The position numbers and the translations under genes were made by a program. A DNA stretch of 55,267 nucleotides, taken from the IMG/VR virus record IMGVR_UViG_3300037508_002076, positions 1 to 55,267 of that record, one strand, 5' to 3'. Positions 47,236 to 54,623 of the stretch are shown here, one piece after another. The notes beneath the pieces were generated by a model. That model did no database searches and was not told the DNA's origin. It worked only from the letters and a program-made list of their open reading frames with translations. The stretch comes from a virus. Numbering within the stretch: the first letter of the stretch is position 1; each line of letters begins with the position of its first letter.

Positions 47236-47675
47236 AATAATTCGGTGAAATACCATTTCCCTCCCTCGGATGTATTTTTTATATCCAAATATTTTTTTGC
47301 AAGATGATAAGGAAAACCATATCTATTTTTCAAATCCCAATCTTTTCTATTATTGGAGGTTACTATATTTAATTCCCATTTCAAATCACTTCCGACTCTT
47401 TGAGTATTTCTAATAGGATAATTGAAAGATTTTTCGACAATTTCTTTAAGAACCTTACTGTATCTACTTTGGTCCATTGAGAATAGAAGAAAAGTTATAT
47501 CAAAAAATTTACTGTTAAATCTCAATTCTCCGCTGGAATTTATTATGAAATACCATTCCGAATTTTTTCTGTTGAAAATGTAAATTGACTCTGCATGCGG
47601 CAATATTTCTGCATTTTTCAGAGCACTTTTCAATCTGAGTTTTATTAAATGAGTTAGTCTTTCGTTTGTATCCAT
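47232..47675 (-). CDS. Hypothetical protein, 147 residues
   Basis: The start is ATG 47675 (MDTNERLTHLIKLRLKSALKN), since the TTG two codons upstream is unlikely. The protein alternates helices and aromatic-rich strands (SIYIFNRKNSEWYFIINSSGELRFNSKF), without export signal or motif. It overlaps iscA convergently by 4 bases and follows the terminator of the 47711 gene. No family is recognised. Confidence 0.7.
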   Translation of the reverse strand: MDTNERLTHLIKLRLKSALKNAEILPHAESIYIFNRKNSEWYFIINSSGELRFNSKFFDITFLLFSMDQSRYSKVLKEIVEKSFNYPIRNTQRVGSDLKWELNIVTSNNRKDWDLKNRYGFPYHLAKKYLDIKNTSEGGKWYFTELF

Positions 47676-47676
47676 A

Positions 47677-47706
47677 ATCAAAAACCCCCTACTTAGGAGG
47701 GGGTTT
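47677..47706 (-). terminator. Terminator of the 47711 gene
   Basis: AAACCCCCT (47682-47690)/AGGGGGTTT (47698-47706), then a T run on the minus strand. Confidence 0.82.
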
Positions 47707-47710
47707 CGTT

Positions 47711-48118
47711 TTATTCACTTAGTTCTAAGAAATACCTGAAGTTGAATCCTTTTTTCATGTTTACAATAGAAATGACACCAATATTTGAATTTTTTGACTT
47801 GAAAACATCAATCTTCACTTCGTCATCAGTTCTTAAATCTCTACCGTTATATCTAAGACCTTCTAAGGACTTAGTTGTCATAGGTTCTTTACTGTTATTA
47901 TAGACCTTGTACATAGTTGGGGTTTTTGCGTGAAAAGAAATAAACTCGTCTTCAACAGTAACATCAATCTTTAAATCTGATAGTTTTGTGTCAAGTTTCC
48001 ACTCCTCTGTAGATGTGTTCCAAAGGTAAAGTTCTGCCATGTAGCAACGATAAACAGTTTGACTGAAACTGAATAGAGAGATAAAAGAAAAGGTTAAACT
48101 GAAAATAATTTTTTTCAT
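47711..48118 (-). CDS. Small exported protein
   Basis: The 135-residue protein has a signal peptide MKKIIFSLTFSFISLFSFSQ. The mature part is beta-rich (VYRCYMAELYLWN and EDEFISFHAKTPTMYKVY), perhaps periplasmic. It lies 5 bases downstream of the cyclophilin stop and probably shares its transcript, hinting that the cyclophilin or the exported set acts together. No family. Confidence 0.75.
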   Translation of the reverse strand: MKKIIFSLTFSFISLFSFSQTVYRCYMAELYLWNTSTEEWKLDTKLSDLKIDVTVEDEFISFHAKTPTMYKVYNNSKEPMTTKSLEGLRYNGRDLRTDDEVKIDVFKSKNSNIGVISIVNMKKGFNFRYFLELSE

Positions 48119-48123
48119 TTTGA

Positions 48124-48555
48124 TTAGATTAAAGTGATTGAATTGATTTTGTCTCCTTGTCTGATTTGGTCGATTACATCAAGACCTTCAACCACTTTAC
48201 CAAAACAAGTGTGATTACCATCAAGATGTTGAGTATTTTGTCTATTATGACAGATGAAAAACTGTGACCCACCAGTGTTTCTACCAGCATGTGCCATTGA
48301 AAGAACTCCTTTATCATGGAATTGTTTGGGTGATGAAACTTCACATTGGATGGTATACCCGGGTCCACCATTTCCAATACCATTAGGACACCCCCCTTGA
48401 CAAACAAAACCAGGAATTACACGATGGAAATTTAATCCATCATAAAATTTTTCTCCAATGAGTTTTAAGAAGTTATTTACTGTAATTGGTGTTTCATTGT
48501 CGTATAGTTCGGCAATCATATCACCCTTCGCTGTTGAGATTTTTACTTTTGACAT
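48124..48555 (-). CDS. Cyclophilin-type peptidyl-prolyl isomerase
   Basis: The start is ATG 48555 (MSKVKISTAKGDMIAELYDNE), with a TACATTTG -7 box before it. The 143-residue protein keeps the catalytic FHRVIPGFVCQGG, the GSQFFI strand and HLDGNHTCFGKV. It catalyses cis-trans isomerisation of Xaa-Pro bonds in protein folding. The absence of a signal peptide means cytoplasmic action. Phage cyclophilins are uncommon. It may assist phage protein folding or exported neighbours. Confidence 0.93.
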   Translation of the reverse strand: MSKVKISTAKGDMIAELYDNETPITVNNFLKLIGEKFYDGLNFHRVIPGFVCQGGCPNGIGNGGPGYTIQCEVSSPKQFHDKGVLSMAHAGRNTGGSQFFICHNRQNTQHLDGNHTCFGKVVEGLDVIDQIRQGDKINSITLI

Positions 48556-48605
48556 ATTTTTTAATTTACACAAATGTACAAAAAAAATTTTCAATAGAAA
48601 ACAAA

Positions 48606-48637
48606 TTTGTATATGTAAAAAAATATTTATACTTTTG
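48606..48637 (+). promoter_or_regulatory. Bacteroidetes-type promoter of the 48657 gene
   Basis: TTTG (48606-48609), 20 bases, TACTTTTG (48630-48637). The ATG is 19 bases further. It is divergent from the cyclophilin promoter. Confidence 0.75.
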
Positions 48638-48656
48638 TTTTTATAAAACCATTAAA

Positions 48657-49082
48657 ATGAAAAAAGTTATTCTTCTTTTATTAATTCTTTCATGTTTAAA
48701 GTCTAACGGTCAAAAATATGTTGTTAATGTAGATAGAGGTCAAAACTTCTATCACGATTCTTCTTACTCAACTATAGATGCAATTCGTCTGAATAAGGTT
48801 AATTATCTCTCAAGTGGTCAAAGTAATCTAACTTTCACTTTTGATTTTGATAATATGGTTTTTACAAGACAATTCAATTATGAAACACCTATTACAAAGA
48901 AAATGACAAAAAATTCATACTCAAATAATTTCATTGATGTTTTAGTTGATTACAGTGATGGAGTTAGAAGTTATGTTGTTTTCAAAAATGATAGTAACTA
49001 CCTTTTTGTTTCAAGAATTTATGAGGGGAATAAAATAACTGGTTGGTTTGATGACAACGTAGAAATAAAAAAGAGACCATAA
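48657..49082 (+). CDS. Small exported protein
   Basis: The start is ATG 48657, 19 bases past the promoter. It encodes 141 residues with signal peptide MKKVILLLLILSCLKSNGQ (the Cys in LSC could be a lipobox). The mature part is a beta-rich domain (LTFTFDFDNMVFTRQFNYE and VRSYVVFKNDSNYLFVSRIY). It is another surface-directed gene, expressed from a host-type promoter, so probably early. Confidence 0.78.
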   Translation: MKKVILLLLILSCLKSNGQKYVVNVDRGQNFYHDSSYSTIDAIRLNKVNYLSSGQSNLTFTFDFDNMVFTRQFNYETPITKKMTKNSYSNNFIDVLVDYSDGVRSYVVFKNDSNYLFVSRIYEGNKITGWFDDNVEIKKRP

Positions 49083-49098
49083 GGTCTCTTTTTTTTTA
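49070..49098. terminator. Bidirectional terminator
   Basis: AAGAGACC (49071-49078)/GGTCTCTT (49083-49090), with a T tract on the plus strand and an A-rich run for the opposite one. The 48657 stop codon lies in it. Confidence 0.82.
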
Positions 49099-49626
49099 TG
49101 ATTTGATTTCGTTTGCTCTTATTTTAATGAAATCTCCAAGTTTTTTGAAAAACTCGTCCTCACTCATCATATAAAAATTAGAGTCAGGAGTTGTAACGGT
49201 TTCAATATATCTCCATTGTGGTTGACCTTTGAACCAATTTTTTACACTTGGTTCCGACATTCTTTCGGGTGTGATTCCCTCTTGTGCAATTAAAGATAAA
49301 AAATTATATACACCATTTTTCAAGTTCCAAAAAGCAGTACCTCGTTTATCACTTGTTTCTCTATTAAAAATATCTAACCAACTTTGTGGAATATTCATCT
49401 GACCTACTATTTCAGCATTAGAGGGAACTCGTCTGAATTTTTGTAAAGCCATCTCATCTTTGATTCCTGGAAATTTGTAAGTAACTCCATCTTGAGTAAA
49501 AAATTGAGTCTCTTGTTTAGTATCTCCTGTCGAGGGAACGTTAGATTGTTCACTAATTACCTTACCGGCTTTATAACCAAACAAATATTTCATTTGGTCT
49601 ATTTCACTTAAAACTTCTTTTTTCAT
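49096..49626 (-). CDS. CTS-tagged protein, 176 residues
   Basis: It starts MKKEVLSEIDQMKYLFGYKA and has VISE|Q at about residues 23-27, a two-step tag. The mature part is soluble, without known motif (FRRVPSNAEIVGQMNIPQSW, GTAFWNLKNGVYNFLSLIA). TATTTATA lies at 49638-49645. A head-internal or baseplate protein is inferred. Its stop is inside the bidirectional terminator. Confidence 0.76.
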   Translation of the reverse strand: MKKEVLSEIDQMKYLFGYKAGKVISEQSNVPSTGDTKQETQFFTQDGVTYKFPGIKDEMALQKFRRVPSNAEIVGQMNIPQSWLDIFNRETSDKRGTAFWNLKNGVYNFLSLIAQEGITPERMSEPSVKNWFKGQPQWRYIETVTTPDSNFYMMSEDEFFKKLGDFIKIRANEIKS

Positions 49627-49649
49627 TTGTTTTTTTTTATAAATATCAA

Positions 49650-49877
49650 TTATTTCTTGTTTTCGAATGACTGTGCCTCTTTTTTCAATTCTTGGAATTC
49701 TTTATAAGTGGCCTCCAAAACATATTCCTCCAAATATTTGTGTTTACTGAATCCCAAATGTTTCAATAGACCCGGTGTCTCTTTCACTAAATCCAAGAAT
49801 TCTTTTACTCCTGCAGATTTAGAAGAAAGTTCATTCAATAATCTATTTTTTTGAGACTCTGTAATTTTAACTCTCAT
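49650..49877 (-). CDS. CTS-tagged small protein, 75 residues
   Basis: MRVKITESQKNRLLNE|LSSKSAGVKEF... is a near-consensus tag on a small helical charged protein. Removal of the tag would leave about 59 residues. It forms an operon with the 49626 gene, 23 bases apart. It is possibly an internal head protein released with the DNA. Confidence 0.75.
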   Translation of the reverse strand: MRVKITESQKNRLLNELSSKSAGVKEFLDLVKETPGLLKHLGFSKHKYLEEYVLEATYKEFQELKKEAQSFENKK

Positions 49878-49889
49878 AATGAATAATTA

Positions 49890-50051
49890 TCAATCTCTTT
49901 TAAGAAAATATCTTTCTCCTTTCCAATCAATCCATTGGGCACCTTCAGAATAATCTATTTTGGATTTATTGAATATCTCTTTATAACCTTCGTTGTACTT
50001 AAGGATAATTTTATCCTCCTCAAAAATAATGGAACCTAAATGTTTATTCAT
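49890..50051 (-). CDS. Small hypothetical protein, 53 residues
   Basis: ATG 50051 to TGA 49890: MNKHLGSIIFEEDKIILKYN...IDWKGERYFLKRD. It lies in a tight leftward run (1 base after the 50053 stop, 12 before the next ATG) and is missed by usual length cut-offs. It is a short beta-rich charged protein with no motif. The operon position and protein-like composition support it. Confidence 0.6.
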   Translation of the reverse strand: MNKHLGSIIFEEDKIILKYNEGYKEIFNKSKIDYSEGAQWIDWKGERYFLKRD

Positions 50052-50052
50052 A

Positions 50053-50421
50053 TTAATATTCTACTGTTTTTAATTCAAATTCATAAGTGTCCTCAAACCA
50101 CTTTTTAAATGGTTCAATCCAAGTATTGCCGAAATATCCATCCAAAGCATTATATTCATTATAATTCTCGAAAATAAGAATGGGTGATTTTTCGTGCATT
50201 TCTCTGGCATTGTCTGAAGAATTATACTTCCACCAACATTTATTATAAACTCTAAATTTAACCTCCTCGTCAGAATAGTCTCCTTCGTAAAATTCAATCG
50301 CACAGTCAGTTTCATCTCCATCATCGTTCAGAGCGTATGTCCAGTTCAAATCTCCATAATTTTTATCGAGATAATTTGTAATGACCTCATTTACTCTATT
50401 TTCGGTGATGATAAATTTCAT
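50053..50421 (-). CDS. CTS-tagged acidic protein, 122 residues
   Basis: MKFIITENRVNEVITNYLDKN... begins with a tag-like helix (ITEN..NEVI) followed by an acidic, Trp- and Tyr-rich body (GDETDCAIEFYEGDYSDEEVKFRVYNKCWWKY). No enzymatic motif. Its ATG overlaps the stop of the basic micro-ORF upstream (TCATGA), implying translational coupling. Confidence 0.72.
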   Translation of the reverse strand: MKFIITENRVNEVITNYLDKNYGDLNWTYALNDDGDETDCAIEFYEGDYSDEEVKFRVYNKCWWKYNSSDNAREMHEKSPILIFENYNEYNALDGYFGNTWIEPFKKWFEDTYEFELKTVEY

Positions 50422-50525
50422 GAAATTTTTTTCAAAATTTTATTATTTTCATTTATTCTCTTCTGAGTTTTTATACCCGACCTTTTGCTTCTCATCGGTT
50501 TGAATTTTTTCTTACTTTTTGCCAT
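50418..50525 (-). CDS. Very basic 35-residue protein
   Basis: ATG 50525 to TGA 50418 encodes MAKSKKKFKPMRSKRSGIK... and ending KILKKIS: about 16 Lys/Arg and one acidic residue. It overlaps the end of the upstream CTS gene and the start of the downstream one (both overlaps under 20 bases), typical of a real coupled gene. It probably binds nucleic acid. Compare the basic protein at 41122-41253 (MAKGSKSTGVSRK). Confidence 0.6.
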   Translation of the reverse strand: MAKSKKKFKPMRSKRSGIKTQKRINENNKILKKIS

Positions 50526-51519
50526 TGTCTATATGATTAAAATTGAATTTAAGTTGATGGTCACCTGACCTGTAATCCTCACCATACCATTGTAGTTTTT
50601 TTCCAATATAATCTCGGAGTTCTCTTCCGACCTTTCCAAGTATTCTTGCCTCAACAAATTCCTTCGAAAACCCGCCTTCATTTGCCAAATAATTAATTTT
50701 TTTGTCCCTTCTTGGGTCAGAAACCTCATATATATCAATGTCAACAACTCCGTTTTCTCCCTCCTTCCTCAAATCTTTTATCTTAAACTTGATTGTATAA
50801 CTTGACCAATCAAAGTTTTGGCCAGGTGCTCCATAAATGGTATGAGACCTTTTTCTCATGCTTGTATCTTGTTTAGCCTTCTTTTCAAATTGTGATGCCT
50901 TGTATTTCAAAAATTCCTCGTGTGTAAATCCCCTCTGTAATAACTTCATTTCTTCAGGTGATGCCCAAAAGATTTCTGATTTCAATTCATCACTATATCT
51001 CGTTGGTGAGGTATTTGACATTTGTCTACCTGTAGATGAAGAATATCTTTTCGTGACCTCGTACCATTTTCCCTCTTTGAAAATATAAATTGGATACCAA
51101 CCATATGATTTCACAACGTAGTATTTAACTCCTCTCATATCCTTTTCCCACTCCCCTGAAAGATTAGAACCTCTAAATGGCATTTGAACTTGAGAATACT
51201 GACCGGCTGAAGTGTTAAGAACTACTTTACCAGGTAAGTTCCTTGGGTCTACGAGTTGTGCTTTCGTAGTTTCATCATACTTTCCGTCTTTTCGAAAGTT
51301 CAATAAATAAAGTTCTGTGTAATACTTCGTATTTTCTGGGGGAAGTCCCAAATAGAGGGTAATGTTTCTAATATAATCTTCAATCTCCGCCTTCTTTTTG
51401 ATTTTCTTTTTTTCTTTTTCCTGATTTACTCTTTTGAACAAAACAACTTCCACAGGAGAAAATGCTTTCTCTTCTTGCTCCAATAGTCTAAATTGTTTCT
51501 CAGATAAAATGTATTTCAT
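50512..51519 (-). CDS. CTS-tagged protein, 335 residues
   Basis: The start at ATG 51519 (MKYILSEKQFRLLEQEE) matches the tag. An ATG at 51534 would add MKKIK. The body is mixed: a basic helix (NQEKEKKKIKKKAEIED), then a beta-rich half with GVKYYVVKSYGWYPIYIFKEGKWYEV and KKLQWYGEDYRSGDHQLKFNF. No known motif. It sits in a leftward operon with the 51521 gene one base away. Confidence 0.75.
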   Translation of the reverse strand: MKYILSEKQFRLLEQEEKAFSPVEVVLFKRVNQEKEKKKIKKKAEIEDYIRNITLYLGLPPENTKYYTELYLLNFRKDGKYDETTKAQLVDPRNLPGKVVLNTSAGQYSQVQMPFRGSNLSGEWEKDMRGVKYYVVKSYGWYPIYIFKEGKWYEVTKRYSSSTGRQMSNTSPTRYSDELKSEIFWASPEEMKLLQRGFTHEEFLKYKASQFEKKAKQDTSMRKRSHTIYGAPGQNFDWSSYTIKFKIKDLRKEGENGVVDIDIYEVSDPRRDKKINYLANEGGFSKEFVEARILGKVGRELRDYIGKKLQWYGEDYRSGDHQLKFNFNHIDNGKK

Positions 51520-51520
51520 C

Positions 51521-52027
51521 TTAATTTTCTTCATTAAATTCAGGGAAATCATCATCTACGATAAATTCCGTATCAGGTAATTTGTTTTCCCAAACATTTT
51601 TTATGTGTGCTTTAACTTCTTCGCGAGACTCTCCATTGTCAGCAAAGTCCATCATAACCCTACGACCATCATCAAAAAGACAATAAAATCTTATAAAGTT
51701 TTCACCATTGAAATAATCTAAATTTGGTGCGTCGGCAAATTTTGAAACTTCAATAAAATCATCATAAACTTTCATGTTTTCACCATCAACCAATCTATTC
51801 AAAAAAAGTAATTTTATAACGTCTTCAATACAATCGTCATCTTGGTCTCCGTATTTTACAATCGGTTCATTAGGATTTTTCAAAATATACCTTTCAAGGT
51901 CCGTGAGAGACTCCTCACCTTGAGCACTGATTTTATCTAATATGTTGTCAACAAATTCTTGATTTACAAAGTCCCTTTCAACAAGTCTTTGATATTGTGA
52001 CTCTGACAAAATGTAAGTCTTCTTCAT
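51521..52027 (-). CDS. CTS-tagged acidic protein, 168 residues
   Basis: MKKTYILSESQYQRLVE|RDF... is a near-consensus tag followed by an acidic, mainly helical body. A sequence GGTATTTAATAGT precedes the ATG, close to but not the full TATTTATW box. It is the first gene of the leftward run down to 49096. No motif is recognised. Confidence 0.75.
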   Translation of the reverse strand: MKKTYILSESQYQRLVERDFVNQEFVDNILDKISAQGEESLTDLERYILKNPNEPIVKYGDQDDDCIEDVIKLLFLNRLVDGENMKVYDDFIEVSKFADAPNLDYFNGENFIRFYCLFDDGRRVMMDFADNGESREEVKAHIKNVWENKLPDTEFIVDDDFPEFNEEN

Positions 52028-52080
52028 ACTATTAAATACCTTTTATTATTTCTTTTTCAAAGTATTAATAATAAATACAA

Positions 52081-52106
52081 AAATCCCCAACCTAAGTCGG
52101 GGATTT
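52081..52106 (-). terminator. Terminator of the 52110 gene
   Basis: AAATCCCC (52081-52088)/GGGGATTT (52099-52106), then TTTTTGT on the minus strand. Confidence 0.8.
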
Positions 52107-52109
52107 CAT

Positions 52110-52427
52110 TTAAAGTTTGTTGTGTCTTGGACCTCTATGGGGTCTCGGTTTGTTCATTGGACAATTCTGACAACAATTTTGTTGTGTGAAACGAGCCTGT
52201 CTAAATCTTTGAGCCTGTCTCATCATCTGCATTCTTTTGAATTGTTCTTCAGACATCGTTATAATGACTTTACCGTCCTTTCTTTCAATGTTAGGTCTTT
52301 CCATCTGTATTCTTTGTTGATGGTCTACAAAGTCTCTAAATTGATTAGGAAGAGGTCTTTGAGGGGGTTGTGCTTCTGATATAAATCCTAAGCAACCCAA
52401 AACGAGTGTAATTAATAGTTTTTTCAT
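52110..52427 (-). CDS. Exported Gln/Arg-rich protein
   Basis: The 105-residue protein has a signal peptide MKKLLITLVLGCLGFISEAQ. The mature part is rich in Q, R, P and M (HQQRIQMERPNIERKDGKV and QFKRMQMMRQAQRF), then CCQNC and a basic Pro/His/Arg tail. It could be a periplasmic chaperone-like (Spy/CpxP-like) or metal-binding protein. It starts inside the end of the upstream gene. Confidence 0.72.
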   Translation of the reverse strand: MKKLLITLVLGCLGFISEAQPPQRPLPNQFRDFVDHQQRIQMERPNIERKDGKVIITMSEEQFKRMQMMRQAQRFRQARFTQQNCCQNCPMNKPRPHRGPRHNKL

Positions 52428-52774
52428 GTTTTTTTTGGTTTGACATAGATAACGTCCATAAGTTTAATCTTTAGTATTTTTCCTAATCCACCAAAGACAT
52501 CAACGTAGTTGGACAACTCTTTCAGTTTATTTTCGAACACACTATAATGTATTCCATAGGTATTATGTTGACTAGGGTCTTTCCAATTCAGTCCCTTTGG
52601 GATGGGAGGTTCTGAATAAACTTCAGCAACATAGTTGGCTGTCTCATCAGGACCACCCTTTCTGACGTATACTCTGAAATCGAAAGGGCCTTCTCCGAAA
52701 TTGTCTTCTAACCATTTGTTTCCAACAGTATTGAAAACTGAGGTTAATGATTTGGACAAGTGAGCTAAGTTCAT
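52424..52774 (-). CDS. Hypothetical late protein, 116 residues
   Basis: The start is ATG 52774 (MNLAHLSKSLTSVFNTVGNKW), just downstream of TATTTATT (52778-52785), which also overlaps the upstream gene's stop. The body has alternating strands (GPFDFRVYVRKGG, YVAEVYSEPPIP) and a helix. It resembles the protein at 23023-23367 in plan. No function. Confidence 0.7.
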   Translation of the reverse strand: MNLAHLSKSLTSVFNTVGNKWLEDNFGEGPFDFRVYVRKGGPDETANYVAEVYSEPPIPKGLNWKDPSQHNTYGIHYSVFENKLKELSNYVDVFGGLGKILKIKLMDVIYVKPKKT

Positions 52775-52785
52775 ATCAATAAATA

Positions 52786-53406
52786 TCAATTTTGTTCAGT
52801 GATGTCGTAATAAAAAGAATCGGTGTCCTCTGTCACCCAACGGTCGGATTGATTTTCAACTGAATGTATTTCTGTATCTACTTTAAACTGTTTTAAGTCC
52901 TGTGGTATTTTTTTGGTGACCCAGTTTGAATCTTTCCAAAATATCCTATTATTTGGTTGACAAAGCAAATATCCATCGTCCCCCTCAAATATGTGTCCAC
53001 ATTTATAATCTGATGGCTCATCACTATATGGGTTATTATACCAATCCACGGTGAATAGATAGGTCCCCCATACTTTAGTTCCATCTCTCAGTGCTATTTG
53101 TGCTCTATGAAATGCCAAAAAATCATATTCTATAACTGAAACATTTGTTGAGAAACAATCCCAAAGTTGTTTAAAATTATAAGGGATGTCGTTTTTGGGT
53201 TCTTTTGTATAAATTTCTGAGATTGGAACTCTGCTTCTAACCATTCCATCATCTGTCATAACGTGGAAAGTTAAAATCAAACCTGATAAAGATTGTAAAC
53301 CGAAAACATAAACTTTTATAAACTCATTATTGTGTTCTGAGTTTTTTGTGAAATATGACTTTTTTACTAAAGCTTTGAAACTTGGTATGTTAGAATTTAA
53401 GACCAT
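52786..53406 (-). CDS. Hypothetical protein, 206 residues
   Basis: MVLNSNIPSFKALVKKSYFTKNSEHNNEFIKVYV... is a beta-rich soluble protein with acidic patches and Trp/Tyr (TVDWYNNPYSDEPSDYKCGHIFEGDD). There is no signal peptide or known motif. Its stop overlaps the TATTTATT box of the downstream gene. Probably structural, by context. Confidence 0.7.
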   Translation of the reverse strand: MVLNSNIPSFKALVKKSYFTKNSEHNNEFIKVYVFGLQSLSGLILTFHVMTDDGMVRSRVPISEIYTKEPKNDIPYNFKQLWDCFSTNVSVIEYDFLAFHRAQIALRDGTKVWGTYLFTVDWYNNPYSDEPSDYKCGHIFEGDDGYLLCQPNNRIFWKDSNWVTKKIPQDLKQFKVDTEIHSVENQSDRWVTEDTDSFYYDITEQN

Positions 53407-53453
53407 ATAAAAAAACTTATGATTTTAATCCAAAAAGTAAATTCAAGTCCACA

Positions 53454-54329
53454 TTAGTAGTCTATAGAAACTTTTCTATTATCATACCCTAGTTCCCTCA
53501 GAAGGTTTTGTGCATCGTCTCTTAATTTTCTTTTACCTGCGAACCCGAAACCATAAGTATCTTTAAAAGTGAGACGTAATTTTACCGAGTTGTCGTTAAA
53601 GTCTGCACGAATTGAGTGGATGTGTTTAGCCCCTTCCAATCCTCTTATTTGCTTTCTGATAGATTTGAGTTCATTTTGGAACCAAACATCGTTAATTAAT
53701 TTATTTTGATTTGCACCCGAAATTTCAACACCCCCCAAATAGCGAGAATTGATTTGAAGTCCCAAATACTCTCTCAAAAATTTTTCTAATCTTTTCTTTA
53801 CTGCATCTGCATAAGAGCTGTATTGGTGTTCGGAGGATTTCAAAGATTTTTGAAAATCAACTTCGGAATTTATCTCAAGAACGAATGGTTTTGGTTCAAC
53901 TATTTCCACTTTCACATACTCAGGTAGATTAAGTCTTTGGATAAAACTATCCAACACTTTTGGAAATGTTTCTTTGAAAGTTCCTTGCAACTTCATTGAT
54001 GGAACTTTTACATAACCTTTTTTGATAATTTCTCTACCAAAGGCGGGTACCCTCCATCTAGATATTTCAAAATCCTCGTCATCCTCGTCATCATCGTAGT
54101 TCTCTATCTCCAAATCTTTTAAAAAAGATTTACCATATTTTGAAATCAAATATGAAAGAGGGTATTTGGATACGTCAATATTTTTCTTCTCTTGCAAGTA
54201 TTTTTTAAAGCCAGTAAAAAAAGCATCATAATATTCCATCTCATCATACTCCTCATAATCCTCCTGTTCCAAAACAAGCTTTACGATTTTTTTGATGTCT
54301 CCCTCTGTAATTTTTATAATTTTCTTCAC
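53454..54329 (-). CDS. CTS-tagged acidic protein, 291 residues
   Basis: It starts at GTG 54329 with MKKIIKITEGDIKKIVKLVLEQ|E, the tag with a basic helix. Tyr/Glu-rich and acidic segments follow (YEEYDEMEYYDAFF and NYDDDEDDEDFE), then a mixed domain with SVKLRLTFKDTYGFGFAGKRK. TATTTATT lies at 54334-54341. It is part of a block with 54357 and 54610, all with related tags. Structural or packaged role inferred. Confidence 0.75.
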   Translation of the reverse strand: MKKIIKITEGDIKKIVKLVLEQEDYEEYDEMEYYDAFFTGFKKYLQEKKNIDVSKYPLSYLISKYGKSFLKDLEIENYDDDEDDEDFEISRWRVPAFGREIIKKGYVKVPSMKLQGTFKETFPKVLDSFIQRLNLPEYVKVEIVEPKPFVLEINSEVDFQKSLKSSEHQYSSYADAVKKRLEKFLREYLGLQINSRYLGGVEISGANQNKLINDVWFQNELKSIRKQIRGLEGAKHIHSIRADFNDNSVKLRLTFKDTYGFGFAGKRKLRDDAQNLLRELGYDNRKVSIDY

Positions 54330-54356
54330 AAAAAATAAATATTCTATAAATATAGT

Positions 54357-54623
54357 TTAACAACTATCTCGGTAGGTATATGTCCAGGGTGTAATACCAA
54401 AATAGTCTTCTATTTTTTCTAAGGCGTCTTGTTGGATGTTATACTCTTCATCTTCCGTGGTCCAATTACTGAAATAAAGTTTTACAACAATTCTTCCATA
54501 CTTTGTATTAAAATCCACCTCAATATCACAGATGTTTTTTTTGGGTAGAAAATCACTCAGGAATTTGTGAACGACTTGTAATAGTCTTTCCTCTGAAATT
54601 GTTACTTTCCTATACTTGTTCAT
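54357..54623 (-). CDS. CTS-tagged small protein, 88 residues
   Basis: The start is ATG 54623 (MNKYRKVTISEERLLQVVHK), giving an ISE|E cleavage candidate. A longer in-frame extension upstream overlaps the previous gene and is rejected. The body has beta strands (CDIEVDFNTKYGRIVVKLYFSNW) resembling a segment of the 53454 protein (ADFNDNSVKLRLTFKD), so the two may be paralogues of different length. It overlaps the upstream gene by 14 bases. Confidence 0.7.
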   Translation of the reverse strand: MNKYRKVTISEERLLQVVHKFLSDFLPKKNICDIEVDFNTKYGRIVVKLYFSNWTTEDEEYNIQQDALEKIEDYFGITPWTYTYRDSC

